Positions 42,242-54,900 are shown, counted from the first letter of the stretch. The stretch is DNA of 64,000 nucleotides from Medicago truncatula (GCF_003473485.1 NC_053045.1:53300494-53364493), one strand, 5' to 3'. The notes: generated from the sequence alone by a model not told the origin. Numbers and translations are program-made.

Positions 42242-42564
42242 AATTGAAATTTTTTCTCAAAAAAACAATCAAAAGTGGATCATTTTGGGAATTTTTTTTC
42301 AAAGGGGGTCATATCTGAAATTTTTTTGGCCGAAAGGGTCAGAAAAAAAAAATTACTTTCATAGTTGAAACATCAATTTAAAGGTTTTTGTTACAATTTA
42401 AACCAATGGTGGAATTATCCAGCATATAGTGTCTCGACAACTTTTGCAGCATCCATGAGTTATTTTGAGGTTTCTTTTTTTGGCGTTAATACTCCAGTTT
42501 TCAAGGGAAAAGGGTTTGATAATTTGGAGTTCGACAACGAGATAAGGATAGTCTAGTCAAGAAT

Positions 42565-42672
42565 TGTTTCACCTAAAAATTGAACCTTGTTCTCCTAAAC
42601 AATTCATCATTAACTACTGTTCCACCTAAAAATTGAACAATGTTCTCCCAAACGATTCATCATTAACTACTT
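42565..42672. repeat. 54-bp tandem duplication
   Basis: Two copies of a unit with acctaaaaattgaac and 'aattcatcattaactact', at 42565-42618 and 42619-42672, differing at a few positions. Confidence 0.85.
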
Positions 42673-42903
42673 GAGCTCAATTGATTGGGTAGTTATTTTG
42701 AGGTTTCGATTGTATTTTAGTTGTCTTGTTTTTGTTGTCATCTTTATTGTTCGATTGAATTCGATCCTTAACTTTTCGAGCAGACTTGTGAGTTGTAACT
42801 CTTTTTTTTCTTTTTTTTTTTCTTTTTTTTTCTTTCTTTCTTTCTTTCTATGCCTTGTACTTTGATTGTGTTTACAGGAAGACTTTTATGGTCATATAAA
42901 AAA

Positions 42904-43055
42904 GAGTTATGTTATTTGTACAATTAAAATTGGAGAACTAATGCAATACCATATAACAATGTGAGGAGTATGCAAATCGAAATCAATAAAAAAATATTAA
43001 AAAATAGAAAATAAGTTGCTGGTTTTACAAATGAGATGTTCACATATCATTCCTC
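42904..43055. mobile_element. MITE family A copy (degenerate)
   Basis: The left end gagttatgttatttgtacaa and the right end 'cacatatcattcctc' match family A. The flanks tataaaaaa and cttaaaaaa are a possible but poor 9-bp duplication. The middle differs from the other copies. Confidence 0.6.
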
Positions 43056-43770
43056 CTTAAAAAAATACCTTCAAACAAGGGCACAAACGTCAAAAATTTA
43101 AATAAACAAAAAATAATATAAGAAGAGTATCATTGAGAGGAAGAGTGTGTTAGTGTTACAGCCAACTCCAACCATATCACTTGAAAATTCCGAGGAAGAA
43201 GAACCGAACGAGAATGATTCTTATAAGCTGTACTCCATGACAATTTCATAGCATAGTATTATCCGTAATGCAAAACTAATTAAAACAACTTCCTAAACAA
43301 TTTTCCCATGTTCATTTCACTTGTTTTTGTCTCCATTCATTATTTTCTTTTCTTCCCAACTTAACTACAGGTATGATGTATGTATGTATCTATCTATATT
43401 GCCTCTAATATTAAATTTCTTTTACTTTCTACAACTGTAACTAACTTTTATGCATCTGCATGTGAATATAGACATGATTAAAGTTAAGTTAAATTGAGTT
43501 CATATTTAATGCCATGTATATAGAGATTAATTTTCATGCACCGTGGGCGTACAACTTTTTATACCGTCTACTAATCATAAATTACCGTATATGAGTTTTT
43601 AAGATAGATAGATATCTTTAAAGTCAAATATGGTTAGTGATTTAGAGGTTGTACAAAATGTGCATTAAATCAATGTATATGTTTCCAGATTATAAGCTGG
43701 CGATTTTGGGGTTTTGACTTTCTTGAGACTCTCTCTGTTGGTGCACATAATTTTCTATTTTAACAAAACC
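43056..43770. other. Upstream region of the coiled-coil gene
   Basis: Non-coding, with short tatc/tatg runs near 43375-43400. Probably holds the promoter and 5' leader of the gene starting at 43771. No element could be defined by eye. Confidence 0.5.
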
Positions 43771-45498
43771 ATGGTTGGTGAGATTGATACTACACCGATT
43801 GAACCTGTTCGGCATGGCGTCTCATTATTTGATGATAAGGGTGATAATAAGAAATTTCTACCCAGGAATAAGGTAAGATAAGGGTCCAATTGATAAACTT
43901 CCAAATCCTTATACTTGATCTTTTTATTTCATCCATGTATAAGTACAATACATTCCACTTGTGTAGAATTGATCCATTTGAGGTTCAGATTTGAAAATTG
44001 AAAAATTTTGGACCACATATTCTCATAAATAATACTAATTGGACTATATACATAGATAGATATCTAATTAATTCATGATTTTTATGTCATTATTGTCACA
44101 CTTTTATTTGTATGCCAGCGTGACTATGAAAAAGAGATTGAGGATTTGACAACGGAATTGGCCAGCTACAAGGTGCAATTAGAAGCAAAGCATGTTGCAC
44201 ACATCAAAGCACTTCTTAAGCCAGAACAAAACCAAAAGATGATTCAGGAATTGTCTACCTTGTTGAAAAACTCTGATATTGAAAGAAACAAGTATGTGAA
44301 CGAACATTCAGAGGGTAGAGCTAGTAGCAAAGACGAGCTTGAATCAATGATGAAAGAGATGGCTGATCTTAGATTAGAAACTGTAAAAGTTCGGGACCAA
44401 CTTTCACATGTTTTGAGTGAATTGAAGTCCACACAAAGAGAGCTTCTGAACAAAGATACTGATATTTTTGCTGCTAGAGATTCAGAATTGAATGCTGTCA
44501 CTAAGGCGGAACAGTTGGAAAATGAGTTGAAGATGGAAAAGGAACAGAAAGAAGAACTTCTGCATCAAGTAAATGAGCTTAATGAACGTGTTCACAGGTC
44601 AAAACTTGCTGCTATTAAAGTTGAGAAACAGAATATTGGAATGTTGTATCAGAAAGACGAGGAAATTCAATTAGCTACAAAAGATAATGATCAAGCGCAA
44701 CAAGAGATAGTAGATATGAGAAAGAATATAGATATGCTGCATGGATTGCAAAATAAACAAATGGTTGATGAAACACTCACTTTATCCGAGGATTCTCCTT
44801 CTAATGCCATAAAGGACTTATACAATGACATTGAACAAAAGGAAAGATATATCATGGATCAATCTTCTTGCATTGATAGATTAGAAATGGAATTAAATCA
44901 GTTAAAAAATGAACTTACAAGTGCAAAGGAGGAGATAAATGAATTGAATATTAACAATGAATCACTCACAAGTGAGTTACACAGGACCAAAGAAGAGTTG
45001 AAGACGAATAAGGAGAGAGACATTGATGCACAGGTAGAGATTGCATTGCTGAAATCTCATCTTCAAGAATATAGGTTGGCTTATAAGGATGGATATATCA
45101 CTGATCACTCAAAGGGTGAAGCTGAAGAAAACAATGACAGTATCACAATCTCTTTGGAAGATTACAACTACATGATTAAAGAAGTCCAGAAAGGAAATAA
45201 AAAAGGAAACCAGATAGAGTTAGCATTGATGAAAAAGGAGCTTGAAAATGCATCATTGAAGATTTCAGAGATGAGGACTCGTGCCGAACAGGCTATCAGC
45301 AGAGCTGAGTTAGCTGAGAATGGTAAAGCAGCATTGGAGGACAAAATAAGGAGACACCGCGAACATAGGCTGAGAAAGAAGGCTGCTCTAACCGCGCTTC
45401 GGGAGGAATCTACGCCTAAACCATTTACCCCTTCAACATCATATGGAACACCAAGTATGTACCAGCCATTAAGTAAAGTTCTCAATATAAAGTTGTAA
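43771..45498 (+). CDS. Coiled-coil protein, WEB/DUF827-like
   Basis: Two exons, 43771-43872 and 44119-45498, joined in frame to 493 aa. The start (IDTTPIEPVRHGVSLFDDK) and the following DLTTELASYKVQLEAKHVAH and LSTLLKNSDIERNKYV resemble plant WEB-family (weak chloroplast movement under blue light, DUF827) coiled-coil proteins. Almost the whole chain from about residue 35 to 460 is heptad-like and rich in Glu, Lys, Leu and Gln, followed by a basic stretch (RRHREHRLRKKAALTALREE) and a short Ser/Pro/Thr-rich tail. WEB1 and PMI2 work with actin-dependent chloroplast movement; other members are not characterised. Confidence in the gene is high, in the family name moderate. No transmembrane segment or signal peptide is visible. 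Confidence 0.85.
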
Positions 45499-45876
45499 AA
45501 GTTTGTACTGCTATTTTGTACTTTATTATTTAGTGTGACTAATATATGTGAGTTGTTACTTGTCAATTGCAATTAGTTTTGGTATTGTTGCAATATTTGA
45601 TAGTATCTAGCAATAGGAACACCGGTTGTCTACTTTGTACTGCAATGTATATGTGTATATTATATGAAGACGGTAAATGTTTGAGAAAAATCATGAATGG
45701 GATAGACCATGATGGCTGAATGATGACTGTGGCCCTGTAACATAAGCTGGTCTGGATCTTTGTTACCACAGCTTATAGATAACTTATGTGTTTCATTAGC
45801 AAATGGAGGTGTTTGGATCCCGACAGAAGTTGTATGGTATAGCAGTTGTGGATATACCTTACTCTCACTAAATCTA

Positions 45877-46009
45877 GAGAAATAATATTTGTACATCATG
45901 TAGTAACAACTTTGGTGACAACCTTAATTTTCTCATTTCTATAATGTGAGTATGAGAGAGAAAGTTGTCTGAAAGTTGTTGCAAAATGGTTGTACAAATA
46001 TCATTTCTC
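45877..46009. mobile_element. MITE family A copy
   Basis: Ends gagaaataatatttgtacat and 'ttgtacaaatatcatttctc', with the shared 'gtgagtatgagagagaaagt' block. 133 bp. The flanks share only 'atcta', so the 9-bp duplication has decayed or the end is displaced. Confidence 0.8.
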
Positions 46010-46280
46010 ATCTAACGGTCTCCGCAACGTTTGCACCATACAGCTGTTGTAGGGGGATCTGAGGCTCGAATATAGGAGACCTTGGTTTGTCAATTGCGGA
46101 ACCTGTCTTTCTTCCCTCCATCAATCACTAGTTTATTTCTTTATTCAATTCAATTGGTAAGTGTTTAGTATTTAGCAAAATGTTTACAATAACTATTATT
46201 TTCACGGAACAATAACTTGAAATTAACATTTAATAAAAAAAATTGTAAGTAGCCGGTGGTTAGAATTTCACTATCTCCAA

Positions 46281-48887
46281 AGGCTTTGTTTGCGAGTTGG
46301 ATTTTGGAGGGGAAGGAGAGACTTATGGAGTGATAAACCAGTGAGTTTCAAAAAAACAAAGGAAAGGTTTTGGGGGGTTTTGAATATTAAAGTTCTCCCA
46401 AATTGGAGAGTTTTGGGGGATTAAACATACAAATTGATAATTTTGTCCTCGTAATAATTCAAAATTTCAATTTTAGACATTACTGAATTATTACAATCTT
46501 TTTCAAAAACAACTTATTCAAAACAACTTATTTATCCAAAACTGCTTATTACAACCTCATTTTCAAAAACCGCCTATTCAAAACAACTTATTTATACAAA
46601 ACAGCTTATTACGACCTCTTTTTCAAAAACAACTTATTTATCTAAAACTGCTTATTACGACCTCATTTTGAAAAACCGCCTATTCAAAACAACTTATTTA
46701 TACAAAACAGCTTATTACGACCTCTTTTTTAAAAATAGCTTATTCAAAACAGCTTATTACGACCTCTTTTCAAAAACAACTTATTCAAAACAAATTATTG
46801 ATGCAAAACAGCTTATTACAACCTCTTCAAAAAACAACTTATTCAAAACAGCTTATTGATGCAAAACAGCTTATTACAATCTCTTTTAAAAAAAAACAAC
46901 TTATTTATGCAAAACAGCTTATTACGACCTCATTTTCAAAAATAACTTATTCAAAACAACTTATTTATGCAAAATAGCTTCTTACGACCACTTTTCAAAA
47001 ACAGCTTATTCAAAACAGCTTATTACAACCTCTTTTCAAAAAACAACTTATTCAAAATAGATTATTGATGCCAAACAGCTTATTGCGATCTCTTTTTCAA
47101 AAACAGCTTATGCAAAACAACTCATTAAGATCTCTTTTTCGAAAACAACTTATTTATGCAAAAGCAGGTTATTACAACCTCTTTTCAAAAAAGAACTTAT
47201 TCAAAACAGCTTATTGATGCCAAACAGCTTATTGCGACCTCTTTTTCAAAAACAGCTTATGCAAAACAGCTCATTAAGATCTCTTTTTCAAAAACAACTT
47301 ATTTATGCAAAACAAGTTATTACGACCACTTTTTAAAAACAGCTTATTTATGCAAAACAGGTTATTACGACCTCTTTTTTAAAATAAAAAAACAGATTAT
47401 TCAAAACACCTTATTTATACAAAACAGCTTATTACGACCTCATTTTCAAAAACAGCTTATTCAAAACAAATTATTTATGCAAAACAACTTCTTACGACCA
47501 CTATTCAAAAACAACTTATTTATGCAAAACAACTTATTACAACCTCTTTTCAAAAAACAACTTATTGATGCCAAACAGTTTATTGCGACCTCTTTTTCAA
47601 AAACAGCTCATTAAGATCTCTTTTTCAAAAACAACTTATTCAAAACAACTTATTTATGCAAAAAAGCTTATTGAAACAGCTTATTTATGCAAAACAGGTT
47701 ATTACAACCTCTTTTTTTTTATTTTTAAAAGAAACTTATTCAAAATACCTTATTTATACAAAACAACTTATTACGACCTCATTTTCAAAAACAACTTATT
47801 CAAAACAACTTATTTATAAAAAACAACTTATTACGACATCATTTTCAAAAACAGCTTATTTTGCAGAAATAAGTTGTTTTGAATAAGTTGTTTTTGAAAA
47901 TTATGTCGTAATAAGCTATTTTGCATAAATAAGCTGTTTTGAAAAAGTTGTTTTTCAAAAAGAAATCGTATTAAGTTGTTTTGCATAAATAAGCTGTTTT
48001 GAATAAGCTGTTTTTGAAAACGAGATCGTAATAAGCTGTTGTGCATAAATAAGTTGTTTTTTGAAAAGAGATCGTAATAAGATGTTTTGCATAAATAAAC
48101 TATTTCGAATAAGCTGTTTTTGGAAAAGAGATCGTAATAAGCTGTTTTGAATAAACTGTTTTTGAAAAAGATGCCGTAATAAGCTGTTTTGCATAAATAA
48201 GCTGTTTTGAATAAGTTGTTTTTGAAAATGATGTCGTAATAAGCTGTTTTGCATAAATAAGCTCTTTTGAATAAGTTGTTTTTTTAAAAGAGGTTGTAAT
48301 AAGTTGTTTTGCATAAATAAGCTGTTTTGAATAAGTTGTTTTTGAAAATGAGGTCGTAATATGCTATTTTGCAGAAATAAGTTGTTTTGAATAAGTTGTT
48401 TTTGAAAATGTTGTCGTAACAAGCTGTTTTGTAGAAATAAAATAAGCGGTTTTTGAAAAAGATGTTGTAATAAGCTGTTTTGCGTAAATAAGCTGTTTTT
48501 GAAAAAATAGATCGTAATAAGTTGTTTTGCATAAATAAGCTGTTTTTTTAAAAAGAGACCGTAATAAGTTGTTTTGTATAAATAAGTTGTTTTTTATAAA
48601 GTGATTGTAATAAGTTTTTTTTATTCTATAAATAATTTGTTTTTTATGAGATAAGCTCTTTTGAATAAATTAGAAGATAAATTACAAAGTATAACACAAT
48701 GTATTAATTTTAAGAGAAAAAAAGGGTAAAATAGGAAAATTATAACATAAGTCATTCATCTCATTTCCTTGTTGGTGTTTTAACTCCCAAACAAGGGGAA
48801 GATTTTCCCTCCTTTCTCCCTTCCCTCCCTTTCCTTCCCCTCCTCAGCCTTTCCTTTCCTTCCCCTCAAAACTCGCGAACAAAACCT
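46281..48887. mobile_element. Foldback element built of short repeats in opposite orientation
   Basis: Outer ends form an imperfect inverted repeat: aggctttgtttgcgagtt (46281-46298) against aactcgcgaacaaaacct (48870-48887), followed inward by 'gaggggaagga' and its inverse. From about 46500 to 47866 the sequence is an array of 'aaaacagcttatt' units, usually grouped as 'acttattcaaaacagcttat' and 'cgacctcattttcaaaaac'. From 47867 to about 48660 the same units run in the opposite orientation ('aataagctgttttgaataag', 'gaggtcgtaataagc'). The two arms meet at about 47866 with a loop of a few bases (ttgcag). The arms are unequal, about 1.4 and 0.8 kb. No target duplication was found. Non-coding. Confidence 0.85.
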
Positions 48888-49059
48888 AAGTATATCATAT
48901 AATATATCAACTATGCTTATGGGAACATATTTAATAAATATTTGATCATATGCACGATTTAGCATAGTGTATTTTAACATATTTGAGGAAAAATAAGCAA
49001 TCACCAATTCAAAGAGTTCATGTGGCTATTAGGCCCATTTGCTTTGGATGGTTTAGAAA

Positions 49060-49145
49060 TGTTTTTTTTTTTTTTGTCAGAATTCGAACTCTAAATTTTG
49101 CATATATTATGCATTATCTGTATCAACTGAGTTAAACTTACGATG
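49060..49145 (+). repeat. SINE-like 3' fragment
   Basis: Poly-T, then 'cagaattcgaactctaaatt', then 'gcatatattatgcatt' and 'caactgagttaaactta'. The same tail follows the B box of the SINE at 63758-63890. The A-box half is missing. Confidence 0.55.
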
Positions 49146-49322
49146 ATCGTTTAAAAATGTCTAGTTGGCTAAAATAAAAAATTGGTAAGTTTACCCAACA
49201 CCATTTTGTGTATCCAAACATGATCATGCGAGAAGACATTTGAGATAGTAACTTTTTAAAACAGAAGTATTTTTTTTTATAGAGGAAAATAGAAGTATCT
49301 TAAAAAATCATCTTTACGATTA

Positions 49323-49636
49323 GGCTTAAATGCACTTTTGGACCCCTATCTTTTCAAAAGTTGCGGTTATGGACCCCTAATTAATTTAAATACAAAACAG
49401 CCCCCTATGTTTTGATTCTTTGGCAGTTTTGGACCCCCAAGGCAAAAAAAAATAAAAAAATAGACACGTGGCACCTCACTTAGTGTGCCACGTCAGCGTT
49501 GACCGAGTCAACAATGGACTTGGGGTCCAAAACTGCCAAAGAATCAAAATATAGGGGGCTGTTTTGTATTTAAATTAGTTAGGGGTCCATAACCGCAACT
49601 TTTGAAAAGATAGGGGTCCAAAAGTGCAATTAAGCC
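49323..49636. mobile_element. Mutator-like foldback MITE
   Basis: Arms of about 120 bases (ggcttaaatgcacttttgga ... tccaaaagtgcaattaagcc) form a hairpin around a short core. A perfect 9-bp duplication ttacgatta lies at 49314-49322 and 49637-49645. 314 bp. The type ('ggacccctatcttttcaaaa') is widespread in legumes. Confidence 0.92.
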
Positions 49637-49756
49637 TTACGATTATATATACTTATTTTACTGTAAAAGTCATTTTCATGTTGCCAGCGATAGATTTGGT
49701 TTACGGTTTATATTATTTTTACTTTTTACCACAATAAAAGTTTTCTTTACATTTTA

Positions 49757-50047
49757 CTCCCTCCGTCCCACGATAAATAAGTCATTTGCAAAAATAAAGT
49801 GTCTCAAAATAACTGAATTATTTCACTTTTCAGTACAATATTTATTATTTTTTTTCCCTTTATAACTCTAATCAATATTATTTTCATCACTCCCAATTGA
49901 ATATACTCACTTTGCATTTACGATAGTGGAGAATACACCAATACTTAGAATAGCACTTAAAACTATTTTTCCCTCTCCTTTATTTATACATTTTTCTTAA
50001 TATGTGTTAAATGAGCAAATGACTTAGTTAATCCAAGACGAAGGGAG
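49757..50047. mobile_element. Stowaway-like MITE
   Basis: The left end ctccctccgtcccacgataa and the right end 'ccaagacgaagggag' form the inverted repeat; inner repeats 'aagtcatttgc' and 'gcaaatgactt' also pair. TA at 49755-49756 and 50048-50049. 291 bp. Confidence 0.85.
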
Positions 50048-50049
50048 TA

Positions 50050-51110
50050 TATTATTTTTTTCTCTCTAAAGTAGGTGCTATAAAAGTGATGATTTTTTAT
50101 GGCAATAAATGTTCAAGAAACACTTGAATAAGTGAGTATCTTCAATTTGATTTACATGTTGTTTAAATATCATTTCTTTCTTTTTTTATAGTCTTGTCCT
50201 TGACGGAATTCAGATATAATTAATTAATTTAAAATTTCAACTATTAATTTTTTTTTTTTACCACGTGTCATATATCTAAACCTCAAAATAAATTAAATGG
50301 AACATGAATCCTTATCGTATTAGTTTTGTCCTGAATGTTGCAATGAACTTTTTCTTTTAAATCTTATCGTATTAATTTCGTCCTGAATCCTTATAATCAC
50401 TGTCTCCTCAAATATTTTTCCGAGATAAAATCCATGAGATTTATCAAGGTTGCTCAAAACTTGTTTTGGATAAATAAGAATTTTATATACTTTTTCTCTT
50501 CCTTTCCGTGTAACTCTAATATCCTTATTTGCGGTCATTATTATATTTGTTTAGCAAAGTGAGACACAAAACACAACTTTATTCTTATTCTTTGGTTCCC
50601 ATTCCATTTGACAGGGAAAGACAAAACATACCTTCTCGCTAGGGCAAGTTAACGTAATTGTGCACAACATGGATTTGATTTCCAATTTCCACAAGAGTGT
50701 GCTGGTCAATCGTTGAAAATAGACCAATTTTTATAGTCATTTAGTCATATATGAGTATTGTCACGGAAAACACTAGCATTTTGATTTCGCTTCCAGTAGA
50801 TCTGGGAGCAAGAGATGCTCCAATCCAAGCTTAAATATATTCTTTTAGAATTTATTTCCCTACCCCTTTTTCCATTTTATCCCATTTGGATTTTATAATC
50901 CGAAGCATTTTTAATATTGTTTAAATTATAAAATCTGAAATATATTTGACACAATCTCATATTTGAACAATTTATAGAAATAATATAATTCATAGATTAT
51001 AGTCCCAACGTCCCATGCATTCAAGTATCAAAATGAATTTTACGCATAACCTTTAACAAAAGAAGTTAAGTGAAAGATGACACTGATTTATGACTAATTT
51101 GTAAAATTTT
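50050..51110. other. Intergenic, no gene seen
   Basis: AT-rich. A short frame at 50320-50538 on the minus strand has no recognisable domain. No repeat boundary could be defined. Confidence 0.5.
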
Positions 51111-51443
51111 GGGTTAATTAAGTAGATGGTTACTATAAATATTTAAAATTTTATTTTTAATCCCTACAAAATAAAGTGCATTTATTAGTCCCTGTAAAAT
51201 TTCCGATTAGCATTTTTAGTCTCTTTAAATTTTTCAATCAACATTTTTAGTACTTATAAAAAAAATTTGTCAACATTTTTTATCCTTAAAATGCTAAAGG
51301 AAAATGTCACAAAGACTAAAAAATGTGATTTTATTTTACATGGATAAGGACATTTTACTAAATTAACCTTAAATTTTGATTTTGTTTTAGGAATTAAAAA
51401 TAAAATTCTAAATATCTGTAGAAGCCTTTCACTTGATTAACCC
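51111..51443. mobile_element. Foldback MITE, possibly Mutator-like
   Basis: The left end gggttaattaagtagatggt and the inverse of the right end (cctttcacttgattaaccc) pair, as do 'aaattttatttttaatccc' and 'gaattaaaaataaaattct' further in. Flanks taaaatttt and taatttttt could be a 9-bp duplication with mismatches, but poly-T makes this weak. Confidence 0.65.
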
Positions 51444-51675
51444 TAATTTTTTTAAAGACTAGTTTAGCTACCTTCACAATTTTAAAGAGTAATTTGTCTA
51501 TTCACACGTGCAATAATTAATTATAGACATGTCCTCTGCTATCCTTTTGAGATAATGTACTATACTAGTATCTTTATTTTTTGGAAAAGATAGATGTACT
51601 ATAAAAGGCTATAACCTTAATTTTTTTGTTTGACTAACTAAATCCTATAGCCTTGTCAGCTATACTAATTTTATA

Positions 51676-51915
51676 CTCCCTCCGTTTTTCCAATGTGCAC
51701 TATTCACTTGACTTACTTTGATCATACTTTTTAACTAATATATAAATACAAATATTAGCATGTAAGATGTTGTTTGATTTGTCTCGACAAATATTTTCAA
51801 AATATTAAATTTTTATAATTTTTTACTTTAAAAAATTAAAGATATTAACAGTCAAAATTATGCATTGGCATATGTGAAGTAGTTGACTTGGACATGTATT
51901 TTGAAACGGAGGGAG
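51676..51915. mobile_element. Stowaway-like MITE
   Basis: The left end ctccctccgtttttccaatg and the right end 'tgaaacggagggag' form the inverted repeat, with TA at 51674-51675 and 51916-51917. 240 bp, AT-rich, non-coding. Confidence 0.88.
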
Positions 51916-51917
51916 TA

Positions 51918-54900
51918 CTAAATAATAGCGAGTCCAAATCATAATCTCCCGAGTATTATTATGAAAAAGTCTTCTGAAGACACAAACATTTAGACACTCA
52001 TATATAAAATCAAAAAATAAATAAAATAGTCAAATCAATCAATATCACTTTAATCATTTTCTTTTTATTTTTTTTAATTTTACGAGTGTGTGTCTAAATG
52101 TGAGGTATTAGTCTTAGTAAGAGTTTTTCTAATGCAAATTTAAATGATTGTGTGGTGGTAATTAATAAATTTAAGTCTTGTTAACGAGTGTCTTCGAATG
52201 CACTCTTTAAGCTTTCTAATTTAGTAATTATTTTAAAAAAAAGTCAAACTTTTCAATTCGTAACGTAGATTATACTAACATTCATAAAAATCTATCATTT
52301 AAGGTCCTTAAATAGTGTCCCGGAAGCACTAGTTAATATTTCTCATAAATTTATTACAATCTTGATCACTTTCAAGTATATTAAACTAAATAATAGTGTC
52401 TCCGTTTAACTCAGTTGATAGAAATAATTCATAATTTTAATTAGGTTAGGGGCTTGAACCCGGCAAAAAAAACTAAATAATAGTGATTTGATTCATATTC
52501 TTAGAGAAAAAGGTTATTCATATTTGGGTACAATATTGTGCAAAATTTAGAGTAATGATAAAAATAGGGCTTCAAATTTTATTTTGGACTAATATAATGG
52601 TGAGAAAAAACAATCAGGGGTTTAAAATGTATATGAGAATATTTGCATTTTTTTTATGTTTAGAAAATTCAGTTGAACTCTTCAATTACATCCGTTCCTG
52701 AACTCACACAAGTATTTGAATATAGATGTTTCCTGAATATATATTTTATTTTATTTTTTTAAGCAAAAGATGGGGAGCAAAGGGATTGCCTGCTGCAACA
52801 CCCAAATCATCATATATTAAGAAAGGAAAACAATAAAGCCAAAATCCTCTGGGAAAACAAACGCAAGCAACGATAAGAACAAAAGAGAGCGAACAACAAA
52901 CAAGCAAAAAGAACAACAACACACAATGAACTAGCAAGGTGAATGAGAACCTACTTTGAATCCTTTGCGAGGCTCAGCTTGTTGTTGTTTTAGCTTGTTC
53001 TTCTTCTTCCTTGGAACCACAACCTGAAATTGTTCAGCCTCAACATTTTGAGCCATGTTAGTCCATGATTCACTCAGAAATTGTTGCGCCTCAGAAGGAA
53101 CTAAACCTAAAACTTGCATATCGTGAATGAAGTAATTGAGAAGAGAAAAATAGTTTGAAAAATGAAAAATAAAGAAGTTTGATGTATTCTTTGATAAACA
53201 AGAAATAGAAGAAAGAACTCAACATGATGTGATACATGTGGTAGATATTTTGGCCTCTTAATTTTTTGACATAAGATTTGATCAACCTTCGGTATGTATG
53301 AAATTATATGTTGACAGAAGTCGACTAATTTTTTTACAAAAGTCAACTCTTTAAAATGATCTCAATTGCATAGAAATTAAGAAGGAAAATATATTAATAT
53401 ATATGAAACGATGAAATTTAAAGAAAATAATATATAATTTTATTTGATGTGATTTTTTTTTATCTTTTAACTAAGGATTTAAACCACTACAAGATGTTAC
53501 CAAAAAAATACCACTAACAAGCTTCTTATTGAAATGGATAGAGCAAAGAAAGAAGAGGACGTAGTAATATTTTACGTCTCTAAATATAAGATCATTGAGT
53601 TTTTTTTTTTTTTTTTGTCTTTTTTATAAAATATCTTTTATTTTAAAGTGCATTAATTGTTTTTTATTAATACTATACTCTTATTTATATTACATATTTT
53701 TTTACAATATGTAGTAAAAAATTTATGAAAACATTAACTAATTCTTTATTATAAAGGGTAAACTTATAAAAATAACTTTCTTAATTTTCATGTTTTTTCT
53801 CAGAATAATCTTATATTTAAGGAGATGTAGTAATCTTAAGAGTACAAACATCTCCTTAAGTTTACGGTCATGACTCATTTAGCAGCATTTAAATTTTTTC
53901 TTAAGTTATAATCTTTAGAGGCCGGCAAGTTTGTTGTCGCTTTCCATCATCAAGGCACTAAGTACTTGATTACGAATAGTCTTTATTCAACGATAGCCCC
54001 ATTGTCAAATCTGAACTTCAACAACATCTTAAAAAGTGATAATTTGAAAATGACTATTTTATTAATGGGTTTATACGTAATGATTTGTTGGACCACACAC
54101 ACACGTGATGTAGAAAATACTCTAAAATTAGATTTTTATTGTGTCATTTTACATGTATCTATGTATTTAGGAAGATAATCGTGGTCGTTGAATTGAAATT
54201 GAAATCTAAATTTTAATATAGATTTTGATTTTTTTAATTACTAAATTTAAAATCTGATTATCTAATTTGTGATCTCGATTCAACGATCTCATTTGTCATG
54301 AATAGGTTAAAAATTGATGGTAAAGAATCAACGTACTTCTATAGTTACCAGGGCACACAATTGATTTGTATGATAATCAGTGATGTACTACGATGTTTCT
54401 TTTATAATTATTCAGCATTGTTTGTCTTCATGCATGCACGCCATAAAATGAAGCCATCAATTTAGTCAGTCATGAACTAATTTTGGCTACTGCATATTAA
54501 GAGATTGTATATATCTTTTATATCCGACCCTAGTATTTGAGTAGATTGAACCAATATTTTATACCTACCTATACCAATCATCTTGATAAAACTTCATGAG
54601 GTACAAGTTTAATAAAGACGTGTCCATACCGCACAAGAACAAGTTGATCTTAACACAACAAATAGTATATATATATTTACAAATATGACATAATAATATT
54701 TCTTATAAAAAATGTAATTCAAATAACAAGAATGGAAATGAGTCTGAGAGGACAAGTCGCAGTGGAGGTTCTCAAACCATGGGCGTTTTGGAGTGCAACG
54801 TCCTGACCTGAAACTTGTTGCACAGTAATGGTTGGCAATTTTTCCACGAAATTCACATTAAAGTGTTTTTATTGTTCAACTGAGAAAACGGCTGCGTCAT

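Larger units (their letters stand above)
41423..42354. mobile_element. Long-inverted-repeat element
   Basis: Left arm about 41423-41660 (terminal: aatttttttttttctgaccc; further in: cacaccatgaggcatgaacc) pairs with right arm about 42070-42354 (ggttcatgcctcatggtgtg ... gggtcagaaaaaaaaaatt). Arms of about 240-285 bases flank a central part with secondary inverted repeats (ttcgtcggataatttatcgg near 41900 against ttcgtcggataatttttcac near 42000). No target duplication was found, and no protein is encoded. The right arm holds an extra tRNA-like segment that the left arm lacks. Confidence 0.85.

Noticed and set aside
46668-48532. Several open frames of 60-155 codons on both strands with repeating peptides
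   Set aside because: They are translations of the 'aaaacagcttatt' repeat array. The same peptide pattern appears on both strands because the array is inverted; there is no domain and no gene structure.
52931-53119. Minus-strand frame with a Lys-rich stretch (SESWTNMAQN...)
   Set aside because: Somewhat protein-like and GC-richer, but short, with no full domain and no flanking exons that I could join. Left as a possible fragment only.
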